The notes beneath the pieces are model-generated. The model saw only the letters and a program-made list of their open reading frames with translations. It did not search any database and was not told where the DNA came from. From assembly GCA_029964075.1 (NCBI GenBank), contig CM057147.1, forward strand, positions 16,265,513 to 16,329,512: a stretch of DNA of 64,000 bases. The letters run 5' to 3'. The DNA comes from Patiria pectinifera (Eukaryota > Echinodermata > Asteroidea > Valvatida > Asterinidae). The translations under genes and the position numbers were made by a program. This document shows, piece after piece, positions 44,046 to 55,697 of the stretch (within the stretch, counting starts at the first letter, position 1; each line of letters opens with the position of its first letter).

Positions 44046-47000
44046 CTGAATGGTAAAGATGAAGAAATATTAGTTATCATCAGTGAACTGTACAATATGC
44101 AGATTTTTCACGACTTTAGCTGCAAATGAATAAGAAGGGGGGGGGGATGAAAATCAGAGCCAAATAACGAACAGCTCTTCAGCAGGAACTTTTTGTGCTA
44201 AGCTGCTAAGCTGTTTTTCCTTGGCATAAAGTTTGGTTTAAAGTTTGGCATAAAGTTTGGTAGTAATGAAGACTGTTTAGAAGCGCAATAAAATTGACCG
44301 ACTGGTCAATTAGAAAATCACTATTAAATAAGTAACCCTTCAAAATCCAACTGCATGTTTTGTTGGAATCTGCTGGAGTGAGTACTGCACTAGTAAACTG
44401 ATTACGCTTTACATGGGGCCAGGCATACCACCATAATCAGAGTCCAACAGTTTGGGTGTTGAGTTTACCATATGGTGTTGGATTTTGCAAGCGTGAGGAA
44501 GGTTCCTAGTAAATCACTCAAGGAGGTTCAGGTTAATGAAAACACTGCTTGTGAAGAATCAAATTTTGAAATCCTAGGTAACTTTTCAATTTCTGTAACG
44601 CATACCTCTAGTGTCCCCAGTAATTTCTCCATGACTTTTGCGATGGTCTTGACCTTTCGCTGGTCCACGCTCCCACCAGACTTCACCTTTGACCCAGGGC
44701 TGACCTCCTTCAAGGCTTGCTGCAGGGCTCGGTCCGGGACTTCTATCACCAGAGGAGGGCGCTCTTTGTCCCGCTTGAACTTCTTTGCTGGTGACAAGAC
44801 CTGGTCAAGTTGAAAACGAGGAATGTTCTTGGTTATTCGCGGTACTTTTGTATGAATAACAATTCAGCTGACATGGGTGTCTACAAACTTAAGCTTTTAA
44901 CATTTGAAGTGTTGATTGTATACGCAATTGTTTGGGTCATTTTTTATGTTGTGTAGAAAGAAATATGTCTGTACAGTAGGAGTGTGCCGTTTTAATACTT
45001 TCAACCAGTTATCTATCAAAATCATATCTAACTATATTTCCAGGAATCTATGTGTGTCTGTGGCTCTGTGTGAAGTTGACAATCAGCAGGTGTATCACGC
45101 AACAGTGAGGTGGGCCTCGGCCATTTTCTGAAGGGGATGATCGCGCAACGGTGAGGTAGGCCTCGACCTTTTGAAGGGGACGATCACCCAAGGTGAGGTG
45201 TAGATATGGCGTATTGTTATACGGGCACTGCACTCTATACCGCCACGTTTTGAACGGGCTCTGCACCAGATAATGAAATAAGGCTTTTTCCAACTGTCTG
45301 TCATATTCATGTTTCAACTGTTCACAGCTACACTTAGCTTAAGTTACGGATTCCAAGCTCACTTGGGGACTTTCTGCTGTCCCCACAGCGTCTTTGGTCC
45401 CTATAGTACCATGGAACAACTATAGTCCCCACAACTATGGAACAAGAATGCGTGCCCTTGTAAGTGTCAAAGTACAATGGAAGTGCAATTTGGGGCTTTC
45501 ACAATGCAGTGCGCCACCAAAAGTTTCCCAGTGTATTGTGGGAGATGGTCGACAAATTCACAGCGCGGGCTATTTGAAATTGTAAGTTTGTCCGGTCTTT
45601 AGTTTTGTAAGCATATGATTTGAGTATCTGTTTGCCATTCTTTTTTTGTTATCAATATGGTCTTTTTTGTAAAGCGGCAAACGCTATGTCCCAATCCTTA
45701 ACGTATTAGTTCAAGTTGTCTACTGATACTCGTTCAAACTGGCCGTGTTTTGTCAACTGTAAACTTGAAAAAAGGACTCGCCGAGGTGAACTCTTGGTGG
45801 CGCACTGCACTGTGAAACGCCTAAATTGTTCTCTTGCATATTAGACGTATTTAGGAGGATATCAAGAAGGTTTTTAGTAAACATTCTAGGGTGTTAGGGT
45901 TGATTCACAATGAATTCACATTGAGACAGTTGCTTACAGGCAGCTTGATATCGTCGTAGAACGTCCAGGCGATTCCCCAGCGCATGGTGCGACCCTGGCA
46001 GAATTCTGTTGTCATCACATTGCGAATCTAAACAGAGAAAAAAAATGTCAACAGAAATTTTCCAAAATGACTTTCCCAGGTTTTTCAAGTTGGCTTATAC
46101 ATGTGGTTTTTCACAATTTCGATTTTCACTTCCAAACAAATTTAAAGGAATATAATGTTCTGTAACAAATGTATTTGCTTGTTTGTTTTTGCAGGCATTA
46201 ATATAGTTTAAAATTGGTTTTAAATGGCGCACTCCAGTTCCGAATTGCGCTTACTATTCAGAATAAATTAGGAGCCTCCCGCTTTTAATTCAAAAGTTGA
46301 AATTAATTAATTGATTACTTTTCACGGGCCAATTGTTTTCGTGCGATGTCTCATTGGAAAGTTCATTACTAATGTAATGCTCGAAAATTATCAATTTAAT
46401 TTGAATATCTATTCTTCAAGGTACCACACCCAAAAAGCACGTACACATGTTTACACCAACTTTAAGAGTAAAGACTTTTTTCAATTTCTAATAATTCCAT
46501 AATAAGGTTGTACATGTACAAGTTTGTTTCAAACTTGTTCAACATTTGCCTCATCCACCATATAACCACAGACAACACCCATCTGCACTAGCAGTTCCAT
46601 CCGAGTAAAAGTAAGCAGTTTTCCTACCACAAGTCTTCAAGGAAAAACACCACGCATCACATGATTAACTGAAGGGTTATAGACAATTTAAAAATCTATA
46701 TTTACCTTGTGTTTTGCAAGCTCCTTCCTAATTGGTCCAATGCTTGCTTTCTTTCCAACCATTGACGTGTACCACCTGATGAAAAACAGACAGCATGCGT
46801 AAAAGCACAAATCTGATGAGATTTAAGTGAGACTTTGTTTTTAACTTATTAAGCAACCTGCTATGCATATTTTATAATTGTATAGAATAAGCTTGTTTTT
46901 GCACAGTAGTCTATGAATTTTTTTAAGGGAAAGTTTAAATTGCCTTGCATATTGCGATGTGAATAACGGGAAATCACTCGCCAACTTTGCAGTCTTGTAA

Positions 47001-49689
47001 AAGTAAACCTCTTCAAGTTTTGCAAATCCACTTTAGCCTATTGAGTTAGGACCCACACTTCAAATTCCATGGAGGTAAACTTTTGTTGAGTATGGATAAT
47101 ACTACAAATCCCTACCCTACATAATTTCTTTGTGTGTGTTTGTGTTTAAGCTCAGGGCAAGCAAGCAGATTTGGTCACACTTCATTGCACTCCATGGGCC
47201 TTATGCACGGGCTGGCAATTTTGGTCGTGTTCCCTGAATTTATTTCATAAATTGTGAACTGTTGAATGGGATGGTGCCAGACTATTTATGCACTCTTGCC
47301 TCATTTGCATTTCTTTTTAAATGTGGCTTAAAACATTAGTTTGTTTAATTACAAGTTTTAAATGATTCCACTGAGCAGACTGGTATTAATTTGTAACGTC
47401 ATTGCTTTCATTTCTCCACACAAGTTCCAAAAATGAAGATTTTACCTCACTCTCAATCCAATATGGCCGACTTGTGAATGAGGCCCATAGTGCTGTAATT
47501 GGTCCATTGACTCTCAGTGCAACACTGTTACTTTACCACTTCATATCCCTTCACCTGAAATTGACCTGCAAGGTTTTAAATGGTTTACATATTGCTCTGA
47601 ATATTGACTTCCCACTAGGACACGTTGGGGGTTCAGGACCTGTATCATCATGGCTCTACTCACACAACTTGTTCCCTGATCTGCAGGCTGTCCCTGATCA
47701 TGCGCCCGACGAAGTCCACCTCCCCGCCCTCCCCCCAGATCATCTCGCCCTCGGCCGCCGTGCTGACTGAGATGGGCTCGGACCGGTCCGTGGTACGCGA
47801 CGTCATGATGCCCTGGGCCTCCAGGAGGTTGCCAAAGAACGGTGGGTTGCACATGCTGAAGTGGTAGAGGCTTCTAGGCGCTGCCTTGATGATGCCGTGG
47901 AGCATGTCATCCGGTTCAGCTTCAATTACTACACAGAGGGAATTATTGTGGACATAAAATGTTTAACTCTGGTTTGAAGGGTAGTAAATCTGTTTCAGAA
48001 AACCCTTGTTCCAGAGTTGCTACCAACTTATTACTCCAAAGATTAAAATTCATTTCGAAGTTACGAAATTTTCAGATAAATATGGAGAGATTACACACCA
48101 GCATTTTATGATTTACGCCTATGTGATTCGCTACACATTATTTGTTATCCTCAGAGATACATGTACTAGGCTATTAGTTTAGATCCTTCGCTCTTGCAAT
48201 ATGTTACAATTCAAGAAACTGATGAAAGCTTCTTAGGGCTGGCTTTGGGACTTGAGGTAGTTTAGATGTCCAAGTCTGGATTTTGATTTTATTCCCCTTT
48301 TTACGGCTGGTCCATGGCAAACGAGGTCGCTATCAGCAAGATGCATCAAATTCTGTTCTGGTAATACTGCCAAGCATACCACATGCGCATACATTAGTTT
48401 TGAATTCAGCGTGCAAGAGGTATCCTTGGAATTTCCCGGGTAGCGCTGCCAATATTGCCAAGACTTGATTTGATTCATCTTGTTAAAAGAGAAGTCCAAT
48501 GCCGCAGCAACTTAATCATGTTTGTCACAAGACTGACTGCAAAAGTGGGGAATAAAAATTCAAATCTAGTCTTAGACTAGGAATAGACTTGAGAAAGCCT
48601 CTGGCATGCCTCATTTCTTACAAAACTTTAAATGAAGTTAATTTGAACTTGCAGATCATCATAAATGCACTTGCCAAAAAGACTGAAAAAGATAAATCAG
48701 TAATGTATGAATTAATTAACCAGCACAATTTACCATGGATTTTGTCATTCAAGTTGTTCCTTTTGACGTTGAGGACTGCAAAGCCGGCTGATGAGGAGTC
48801 AACTTCAGAGGCTGCAAAGTGCCAACCGTTGAGCTTGGCTCCTAACAGTGGGTAGATGCAGGACGCCCCACAACCTGTTGAGAATGGAAAAGAAAAGTAT
48901 TCACCACCGTGTTAACTGATTTGCTGAATATTTTTTCGTTCAAGTCACAATCATACCAAAGGTGTCCAATACATCTGAATGAATGGCTTTTTTTTAAACT
49001 AAAGTATAACTCCTACATTCCATTAATTTCCCTTGGCATTTAATAATAAGTCTCTCATGAATAGTACCACAAGGTGTCAGGCGTTGACATGTATTTTTCA
49101 ACATTACTCATGAACAGTTACACTCTGGAATTCCCTTAAGAACAATTTGTTTCTTTAAAGACATTATAAAAACTATCTCAATAATCGTTCTATTTCTTTC
49201 AATCTGGCACTAATAAGGGAAAAATAGAAATGTTTTTCATTCAAAAGAGGAATTTTGGAAAGGCTTTTAGTTTAAAGAAATTTAAAAAACAAAAGCTGCT
49301 TCAACAATACTGCGAGACTGTGTCACATTGGATGCTGTTCAGTGAATGTCGTAACACTTACCAACATCAATTCCGTAGATCTCTCCTGATCCGCCGTGCC
49401 CGCTCTGCTCCAACAGATCCTCGATCCACAGGACATAGTTCAGCCTCAGCGGTACCGTGGGGATTATCCTGTCCAGCGGGATCATCAGATCAATCCCAAA
49501 ATCCTCCCTGAGCAAGGTGCAGGTCAGGGACCGCAGGGCCTCCGGGTCCTTGAAGTCCAGCGAGACGTACCCCGTCAGCGTGGTGGACAGATGCCGCTTG
49601 AAGTCTGGGTACTTGTCGGCCAGAGCGGCAAAGTCCGGCTTCTTGTGCTTGTAGCGGTTCCTAGGGTGCATGAACTGGTTGAGTGCCAT
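42990..49689 (-). CDS. METTL16: U6 snRNA/MAT2A m6A methyltransferase METTL16
   Basis: METTL16 methylates adenosine in U6 snRNA and in MAT2A mRNA hairpins using SAM, acting mainly in the nucleus. Coding exons on the minus strand, in order: 49689-49362, 48874-48734, 47928-47664, 46775-46706, 46027-45938, 44800-44606 and 44045-42990. Phases match and the total is 2,145 nt, 714 aa. The N-terminus (MALNQFMHPRNRYKHKKPDF, RALTCTLLREDFG-type motif) matches the family. The SAM-binding GIDVGCGASCIYPLLGA spans exons 1-2. The catalytic NPPF is in exon 3 (SMCNPPFFGNLLEA). EFCQGRTMRWGIAW is in exon 5. The C-terminal VCR-like region (LFKCMLTVKI...ELSWTEGRSREAM) ends exon 7. It is longer than human METTL16 (562 aa) because of the linker in exon 7. 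Confidence 0.93.
44332..44536. mobile_element. TTAA-type MITE, subfamily C (METTL16 intron 6)
   Basis: Diverged relative of 11827-12042. The right end GGAGGTTCAGGTTAA is kept; the left end has GTAACCCTT where TTAACCCTA is expected. Confidence 0.5.
45486..45828. mobile_element. MITE with CAATTTGGGGCTTTCACA-type ends (METTL16 intron 5)
   Basis: About 40-bp terminal inverted repeats: TGCAGTGCGCCACCAAAAG at the left and CTTGGTGGCGCACTGCACTG at the right. No coding capacity. A remnant TTAGGGTT terminus lies just beyond, at 45868-45902. Confidence 0.65.
46776..47663. other. METTL16 intron 3, nothing recognised
   Basis: No repeat or exon recognised. A palindrome-poor, AT-rich intron. Confidence 0.4.
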
Positions 49690-49696
49690 GGTGAGT
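49690..49696 (-). other. METTL16: METTL16 5' UTR tail of the first coding exon
   Basis: On the minus strand TTTATGCAG|ACTCACC precedes the ATG, so a good acceptor lies 7 nt before the start codon. A non-coding first exon must exist upstream (higher coordinates). Its place is not certain. Confidence 0.5.
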
Positions 49697-50276
49697 CTGC
49701 ATAAAGGAAGAAATTGAACGTTGTGATCGACTTGAAACCATCTCTAGATGATTCAACCATGTTTAACACTCTGTAAACCTTTGCTGAGAACTTTCCTAAA
49801 TTCTCCATTGGACAGAGCATTGTGCAGGGAATGGCACATTCCTTGGCTCTGTGGATGCACGTTTCCTACCTCCATGCTGTGCTCTATGCTGTGAAGCACC
49901 GACAAGTGTCTACATTTCACCCATGCTCCACCCATGCGTTCTCGATTGTTTATTGCATGGAGGTCTGAGCAACTTGCTACTAAACAATGCACTTCAAGGA
50001 ATGTCAGGCTAATCCCCTGATATGCAAATGAGCACCTCCCAAACTCACAATGGCTCCAACCACATGCTCCATCTGATTGGCAGCCAAGAGTTGGCAACCT
50101 GCATGACCTGGTTGAATAAACCAAACTTCACAGTGAATACTTAATGAGTAAGGCTATGGGAACTTCCTGTGGCAAACACCCCCCCCCCCCACATTCTGTA
50201 CATAACTTGCACAAGTACAACACCTTCAACATCTGCAATCTATCAAACAAGTGTCAGTTTCTGCAGATGTTTCTAT

Positions 50277-51382
50277 GACCCCGTTCCCACTTGATCCACC
50301 AATTGGGGGATCTGATCCACCTTTTGCCAAATTGCCGGATCAGATCCCCCAATTGGTGGATCAGATCCGGCAATTGTGTGTAGTGGGAACGCTAACCGTT
50401 ATAAGGTGGATCAGGATCAGATCCACCTTTTCTGATCCACCTCTGGACCAGGATACAGATCCCCCAATTGGTGGATCAGATCCGGCAATTGCCGGATCAC
50501 GATCAGATGGGAACGCAAAAGGTGGATCTGATCCGGCAATTTGACCTGTTAACATCCGCCCGGTGCACGAGTGGCGCGAAAATGTTGCGGTCTCATGAAC
50601 GAAGAAACACGTTTTCAGGCGTGTAGCTCATGTGAACATTTCCAGCGTATACAACATGCACAATAAACAACCGCTGAACTACGGGCTAGCACCGCGCATG
50701 CAAAAGCGCACGTGGTATCCTAAAACTACACTAGGCCTTATTTTTGTTGCGTGTTCGTCCATTACTTACTAAACCTTTTCCATTGGTGAAATTGTACTTA
50801 TTTTTCCATCCATAAATGACTCTGAGTCCGCACTCACCAAAAGCTTACGAGTATGGGATGAGAATAGTGCCGATAACGCGGTACGTACGGAGGTGACAAA
50901 TCTGAAGTATTGATTATAGAAAATTGGAAAATGATGTCGTAGTACATCATGTGACCGTTTCTAACCAATGAGAAGCTTCAGAACCAGGGAATCCCTTATC
51001 GATGCATTGGTTTCTGCCGTGATGTCACACAATGAGCGGCTCTGATCTGTTGGATTTCACCTGTTAATTTATGCACGCACGGATCCTCTACGGATCCGTG
51101 ATTTATGTTGGTGAATTCGCGTAATTTTTGTCGGTGAATTCTGATAGTGCTGTTTGAAAACTGACCCATCCTGGCCGAGCATGCAACCATGCAACAATGG
51201 CACTCCCACAGAGCGCGCGTAATTCCGAACTCAGTGACCTTTCGGACCCGACATTTCCGTACGAAAAGGTGGATCAAGCATAAGTGGGAACGCGTCTTGC
51301 GGTTTCGTTGCGGTAAGATAACGATCACACCAAAATGCCGGATCTTGATCCACCTTTTTCCAATTCAAGTGGGAACGCGGTG
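50277..51382. mobile_element. 1.1-kb inverted-repeat element rich in GGTGGATCAGATC words
   Basis: Outer ends ACCCCGTTCCCACTTGATCC and the inverse of ACACCGCGTTCCCACTTGAATT. The first 270 bp carry many direct and inverted GGTGGATCAGATCCGGCAATT-type words. The middle is CpG-richer and unrelated. No transposase frame seen. Confidence 0.6.
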
Positions 51383-52515
51383 TATTTGAAAGTTGAAAAC
51401 AAAATTAAGGCAATTTTTTTTTAAACAAAAACTGGGTCAAGTCTTATCTACTCTTGAATAAAACATATCTTGTGAAATTTCCATGGAGAAATCTGTACAA
51501 CCACAGCCTCAAGCTTAAAGTTGTGTTTGCTGCGCAATTTTTAAGTCTCATCCCGAAATATAAAGTTTCCTTTTCTAAATTGCTACTTTTCCTAGCAATG
51601 CGAAAGCTTTTCACATTGGAATGAGACATCAACCAAAATAAATCAGCCCATGTTAATTCTAGTTATTGATTTTTTTTTTTTACTTTACAATTTGGAATTA
51701 TTGGCTGCCAGACAGGATAGAGTGGTTTCCACCCCACAATCAGTATCATTACTGTACGGACCCGGACTGGTAGCCAGTCTGTTCGCAAAGCGGATATCTG
51801 TTTGTGCCTAAAACACAACCAAAAAAAAAAATATTAAGAGGGTTGCTAATGTCCAAGATAAGAAAAAAATGGAGATTTTCAGATTGAAATAAAGTACAAG
51901 TTGAAAATTTATTACTGGCAAAACAAGTGAATTTGTTGAAGCACACAGGGAATGCCATTTTAAACAATGCATGGGAGGAACAATGGTTGCAAAGGAACAT
52001 TTTTAAAACTTCAAAGTTCAACCATTTTTGTGACTAGGGCGCAATTCCCGTCCCTCCTTCTAGCCAACACTCAGATTCAAAGAACACAGAATTGAACATT
52101 TTTTAAACAAAGTATAAAAGAGCAATTAAAATAAAAGGATTTAGTTAAAAACAAAATTTATTAACCAGGCCTAAAGGAAAACTACTTAATTAAAAATTGC
52201 ATTGCAATGAGGCCCAGCATGGAGGAAGGAAAACAGAGCATGCATGAAGGAAGGAACAAATGGTAGTATAGCCCAAGCTAATCAAACTTTTTTCTGCCTG
52301 GGCTATAGTATACAAGTTTACAAGTATTAATACAACAACATGCTTTTGCTAAGTTCAAGTTGATGTTCCGTGTCCAAGTCTGTTACAGTGTCTGCACAAA
52401 GATGGTCAGAGTCAGTGTCACACAGTTCAGTGTTCTTCACAAGAAACAGAAAAACAGTTGGGAAAGAATTCCATATACATGTATGGACATCACTTGGAAA
52501 TAATTCCATATACAT
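51383..52515. other. Intergenic, nothing recognised
   Basis: AT-rich; no exon support. A 36-bp direct duplication with the palindrome CCATATACATGTATGG occurs at about 52465-52535. Confidence 0.45.
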
Positions 52516-52890
52516 GTATGGACGTCACTTGACACCCTGTGTTCAAACCCTATGAATATGAGACTGGTCTGAACAATTTTAAGTGTTTTCTCACTAAATG
52601 CTTAAGTATTTTCCCTGCGAAATTTCACTTTTTAGGACATATTTCTGCTTTCTGATGGCTGATATATGAATTCTTTCCCATCACTCATGTCACTTGATCC
52701 CTTCATTGACCTTCATACATGTATCAGCCATCAGAAAGCAAAAACATGTCCTAAAAAAGTCAAATTTTGCAGGAAAACAATCGAAGCATAATTACTGACA
52801 TGAAAACACTTGGAATTTTTCAGATCAGCATGATCAGTGTCATTGTGCACAGAGTGTCAACTGTCAAGTGAGCTGAGTGACGTCCACGTA
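52516..52890. repeat. Long imperfect fold-back repeat
   Basis: Central arms TTCTGATGGCTGATA / TATCAGCCATCAGAA extend outward through TTTTTAGGACAT / ATGTCCTAAAAAA and AAGTGTTTTC / GAAAACACTT to GACGTCACTTGACAC-like ends. Confidence 0.6.
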
Positions 52891-52899
52891 ATGGAACTC

Positions 52900-53600
52900 T
52901 TTCTAAGGCAAAAGGTGCGATTTTTACCATCAATCCGAGCAACGCCGATTGATTAACACGCCGAGAAGTGTCTGCAAGTTCAACTGTGACTGTGAGACTT
53001 AGAGAATAGCGTTATTTATCAGTAAACGTAACGCGATCGAAGCAGTTATTTGGGGGAACTGACGTTTTTAATACGTTAACATTTTTGACAGACAACACGT
53101 GCGCGATGAACGATGGCGATCGGTTACGTCAACAATTTGCTCGGTTCCCAGTCTTCTTTTACAACTCATGCATGCCGTTTGAGTGCGAAAATGCAGCGCG
53201 GCTTAAAAGCACCAGTCTATCCACTTCCAGCAAACGAAAATTTTCAACTTCCGCGTTTATGTCCCGATGCATCATGGGAAACATTTCCACATCGCAAAGT
53301 TCGCGCATGCGTGAGCGTGCATCCTGGATTAAATTTCAACGTGTTGGAGGAGACGGAAAAGCCGTCTTTCTCGGCCTCTGGCGCTTTACCGTGATCAAAG
53401 TTTAGCGTGAACAACCATAAATATGAACAAGTAAGCTTCATTTGTTTTATTGGTGTAAATACATTTTGTTTCGCTGAGTACGAACATGGGAATTTAGTGT
53501 GGTTTTTGGAAGAGTGACCGTCAAATATGTATGCGATAACACGTAGTCGCCATGTTGGGCGACTTCAACGAAGTTCCACCGGTTGTTGTTGAACATGTTG
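52900..53600. promoter_or_regulatory. Candidate bidirectional promoter of METTL16 (-) and PAFAH1B1 (+)
   Basis: CpG-containing stretch between the divergent genes. It has an NRF1-like palindrome GCGCATGCG at 53303-53311, a YY1-like CGCCATGTTGG at 53548-53558, and a plus-strand donor (AACAA|GTAAGC near 53429) that could end a non-coding LIS1 exon. Motifs are seen; function is inferred. Confidence 0.35.
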
Positions 53601-53816
53601 ACTGACACTTGACAGATGGCCAAAAATGTTATTATTATATGTAGTTAAGGCTACAAAATTAATGTTTTAACATCAGATTATTATGTTTATAACATTACTG
53701 CCGCAGAATATGCTGTTATTGATCCACATTTGTACTTTTTTTGCAGTGAAAAAAAAACGTCTGGCGATCAGGTGATGAAATGGAAAAGAAGTTAGGCCTA
53801 GTTTTTGTTTTGTTTA

Positions 53817-54383
53817 GGCAGTGGATATTTTGCCGGAGACGGCAAACCTTCAGTAAACGTTAGTTTGCCGGATATGCACTGAACATGCGCAGTTACTGTT
53901 TTTTTGTACTTAAAACATTTTCCGGTGACAAATTTTAGTCTGGCTCCATGCCAATATTATCGTTGTAACTTTGTATTTACAAGATGGGAATCAGACCATT
54001 TTATAATTTCGGACTTTATTTCCCTTTAAAAAAAATCCTCCAGAGCCACAAATCTGAAAAAGAAAAAGTAATACTCTGCAATAAAATGTTTGAGACATAT
54101 TAAAATAATAAAAGAAGAATATTATTATTTATTTGGGGATGGGAAAAAAAACCTTAGAAATGTGGTGGCGATCGGATTCGAACTCGAGTCATCTCGCTCA
54201 CTAGAGCTTTTGCTTAACCACTACACCAAACGTGCTACACAACTTTTGGTGGGAATTTAATACATCTTATAATTCAGCCCTATCTTAAAGAGTACAGCGC
54301 CCTCTGTTGATATGGATTGCCGCCGGCAAACCTTTAGTAAACGTTAGTTCGCCGTCATTACCTCCGGCAAAATATCCACTATC
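53817..54383. mobile_element. 567-bp DNA transposon with 9-bp target duplication
   Basis: Flanked by TTTTGTTTA at 53808-53816 and 54384-54392. Inverted ends read AGTGGATATTTTGCCGGAG on both arms, with inner GTTTGCCG and AAACGTTAGTT words. The length of the duplication fits hAT or Mutator-like classes. It contains a tRNA-like promoter segment. Confidence 0.75.
54169..54235 (-). other. tRNA-like Pol III promoter remnant inside the 567-bp element
   Basis: Minus strand shows A-box-like TGGTGTAGTGGTTAAGC and B-box-like GAGTTCGAATCC at tRNA spacing, but the T and acceptor stems do not pair. Probably a SINE or pseudo-tRNA remnant. Confidence 0.35.
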
Positions 54384-55007
54384 TTTTGTTTACTTCTATT
54401 TTTCTAACATGTCTCATTCAGTGTGCCAACTGGTTGGTAAAAAAAGAATTAATAATTATTGTGGGAAATGCTGTAGCTAACTTAAACAATAATTAGGCGG
54501 TTTTAGGCCTTGAAATTGAAATTTAGATTTAAAAATTAAATTAAAACCGAATAGACATGATTGATACTTGAACGCACTTTCGTTAACATGAATATGTTTC
54601 AAACTAGTCATGCTAGTACTAGTAGTAGGCCTAGTTATTGTTACGGCAGTCGTAACGCAAATTTAGTCTGCTATTGTTAGGGCATTACAAAATCACCATC
54701 GGGCATCTATAATTGCCATGATCCGTGCTATCCTACAAAATAAAAAATAAATTGTAATTTTTCTTTTAATTTTCATTTACTTTTATGATTTTAATCAAAT
54801 CTTACTTTTTATTGAAGTAGATTTTATTTTCTTCATAATCCGTGGCTATGGAGAATTTTTTTAAAGGGAATTAAAGACTGAGAACCATTCGATTGATAGT
54901 CTGGTTTTACGAGCCAAACATCCTGACATAGAATATATTTAGGTCAGGAAACCAGACGGTCGACTGCCGTAACATTAGCCATTGTGTTAAGTTTTGTTAC
55001 GCTTTTA

Positions 55008-55482
55008 TTAATCCTAACCCCCAGGCCCTTTTTGCTAAGAACCTTCCTCAAATCCTCCAAAACAGTGCCTAAATTCTTCAAAATTGTCAGACAATCCTGC
55101 CTCAAAATGCATGCATCGTCAATCCTCCAAAATCCTCCTCATCACAAATTTTGCTTTTGTGTTTAAATAAAGGATAACCAATGCCTGGCCTAAATCCTTC
55201 AAAATCATCAGACAGTCCTGCCTCAAAATGCATTCATCCTCAATCCTCCAAATCCTCATGTGCTTCAATGATCACCATTCATCCTCAACCCTCCAATATC
55301 CTCATGTGCTTCAATCACCATTCATCCTCAAGTTACCCTCCAATATCCTCATGTGCTTCAATCACCATTCAACCTCAATCCTCCAGAATCCTTATTTGAT
55401 TCAATCACCATTCATCCTCAATCCTCTAGAATCCTCCAAACCGCCTGGAGGATTTTGGAGGAGTGAGGGGGGTTAGGGTTAA
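55008..55482. mobile_element. TTAA-flanked MITE, subfamily B, 475 bp (intergenic)
   Basis: Left TTAATCCTAACCCCCAGG, right GGTTAGGGTTAA. Interior units of about 43 bp match the 3954-4393 copy, with one more unit. Confidence 0.75.
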
Positions 55483-55697
55483 TAAGCCTAACGGCAGGTA
55501 AAAAAGAAAACCATTTACTTGTCCCCGCCAACGTCATTTTTTCCGCCCGTCTCTCTCGTTTTTTTCTTTTATGCATTTGCAATATATTTTGCAAGTATAT
55601 TGTCCATAGGTCTAGGCCTATTGTGTTTTTAATTGTTTCCAACAAAATTGTAGCTGTATAGAAAGGGTGAACTCCAGTGGACGTAATAATAACTAAG

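Noticed and set aside
53085-53405. Two overlapping ~100-codon frames near the candidate promoter
   Set aside because: No domain or conserved motif; CpG-rich sequence is naturally poor in stops.
2867-55482. CCCTAA/TTAGGG words read as interstitial telomere repeats
   Set aside because: They occur as single or double units at the ends of TTAA-flanked elements, never as tandem arrays.
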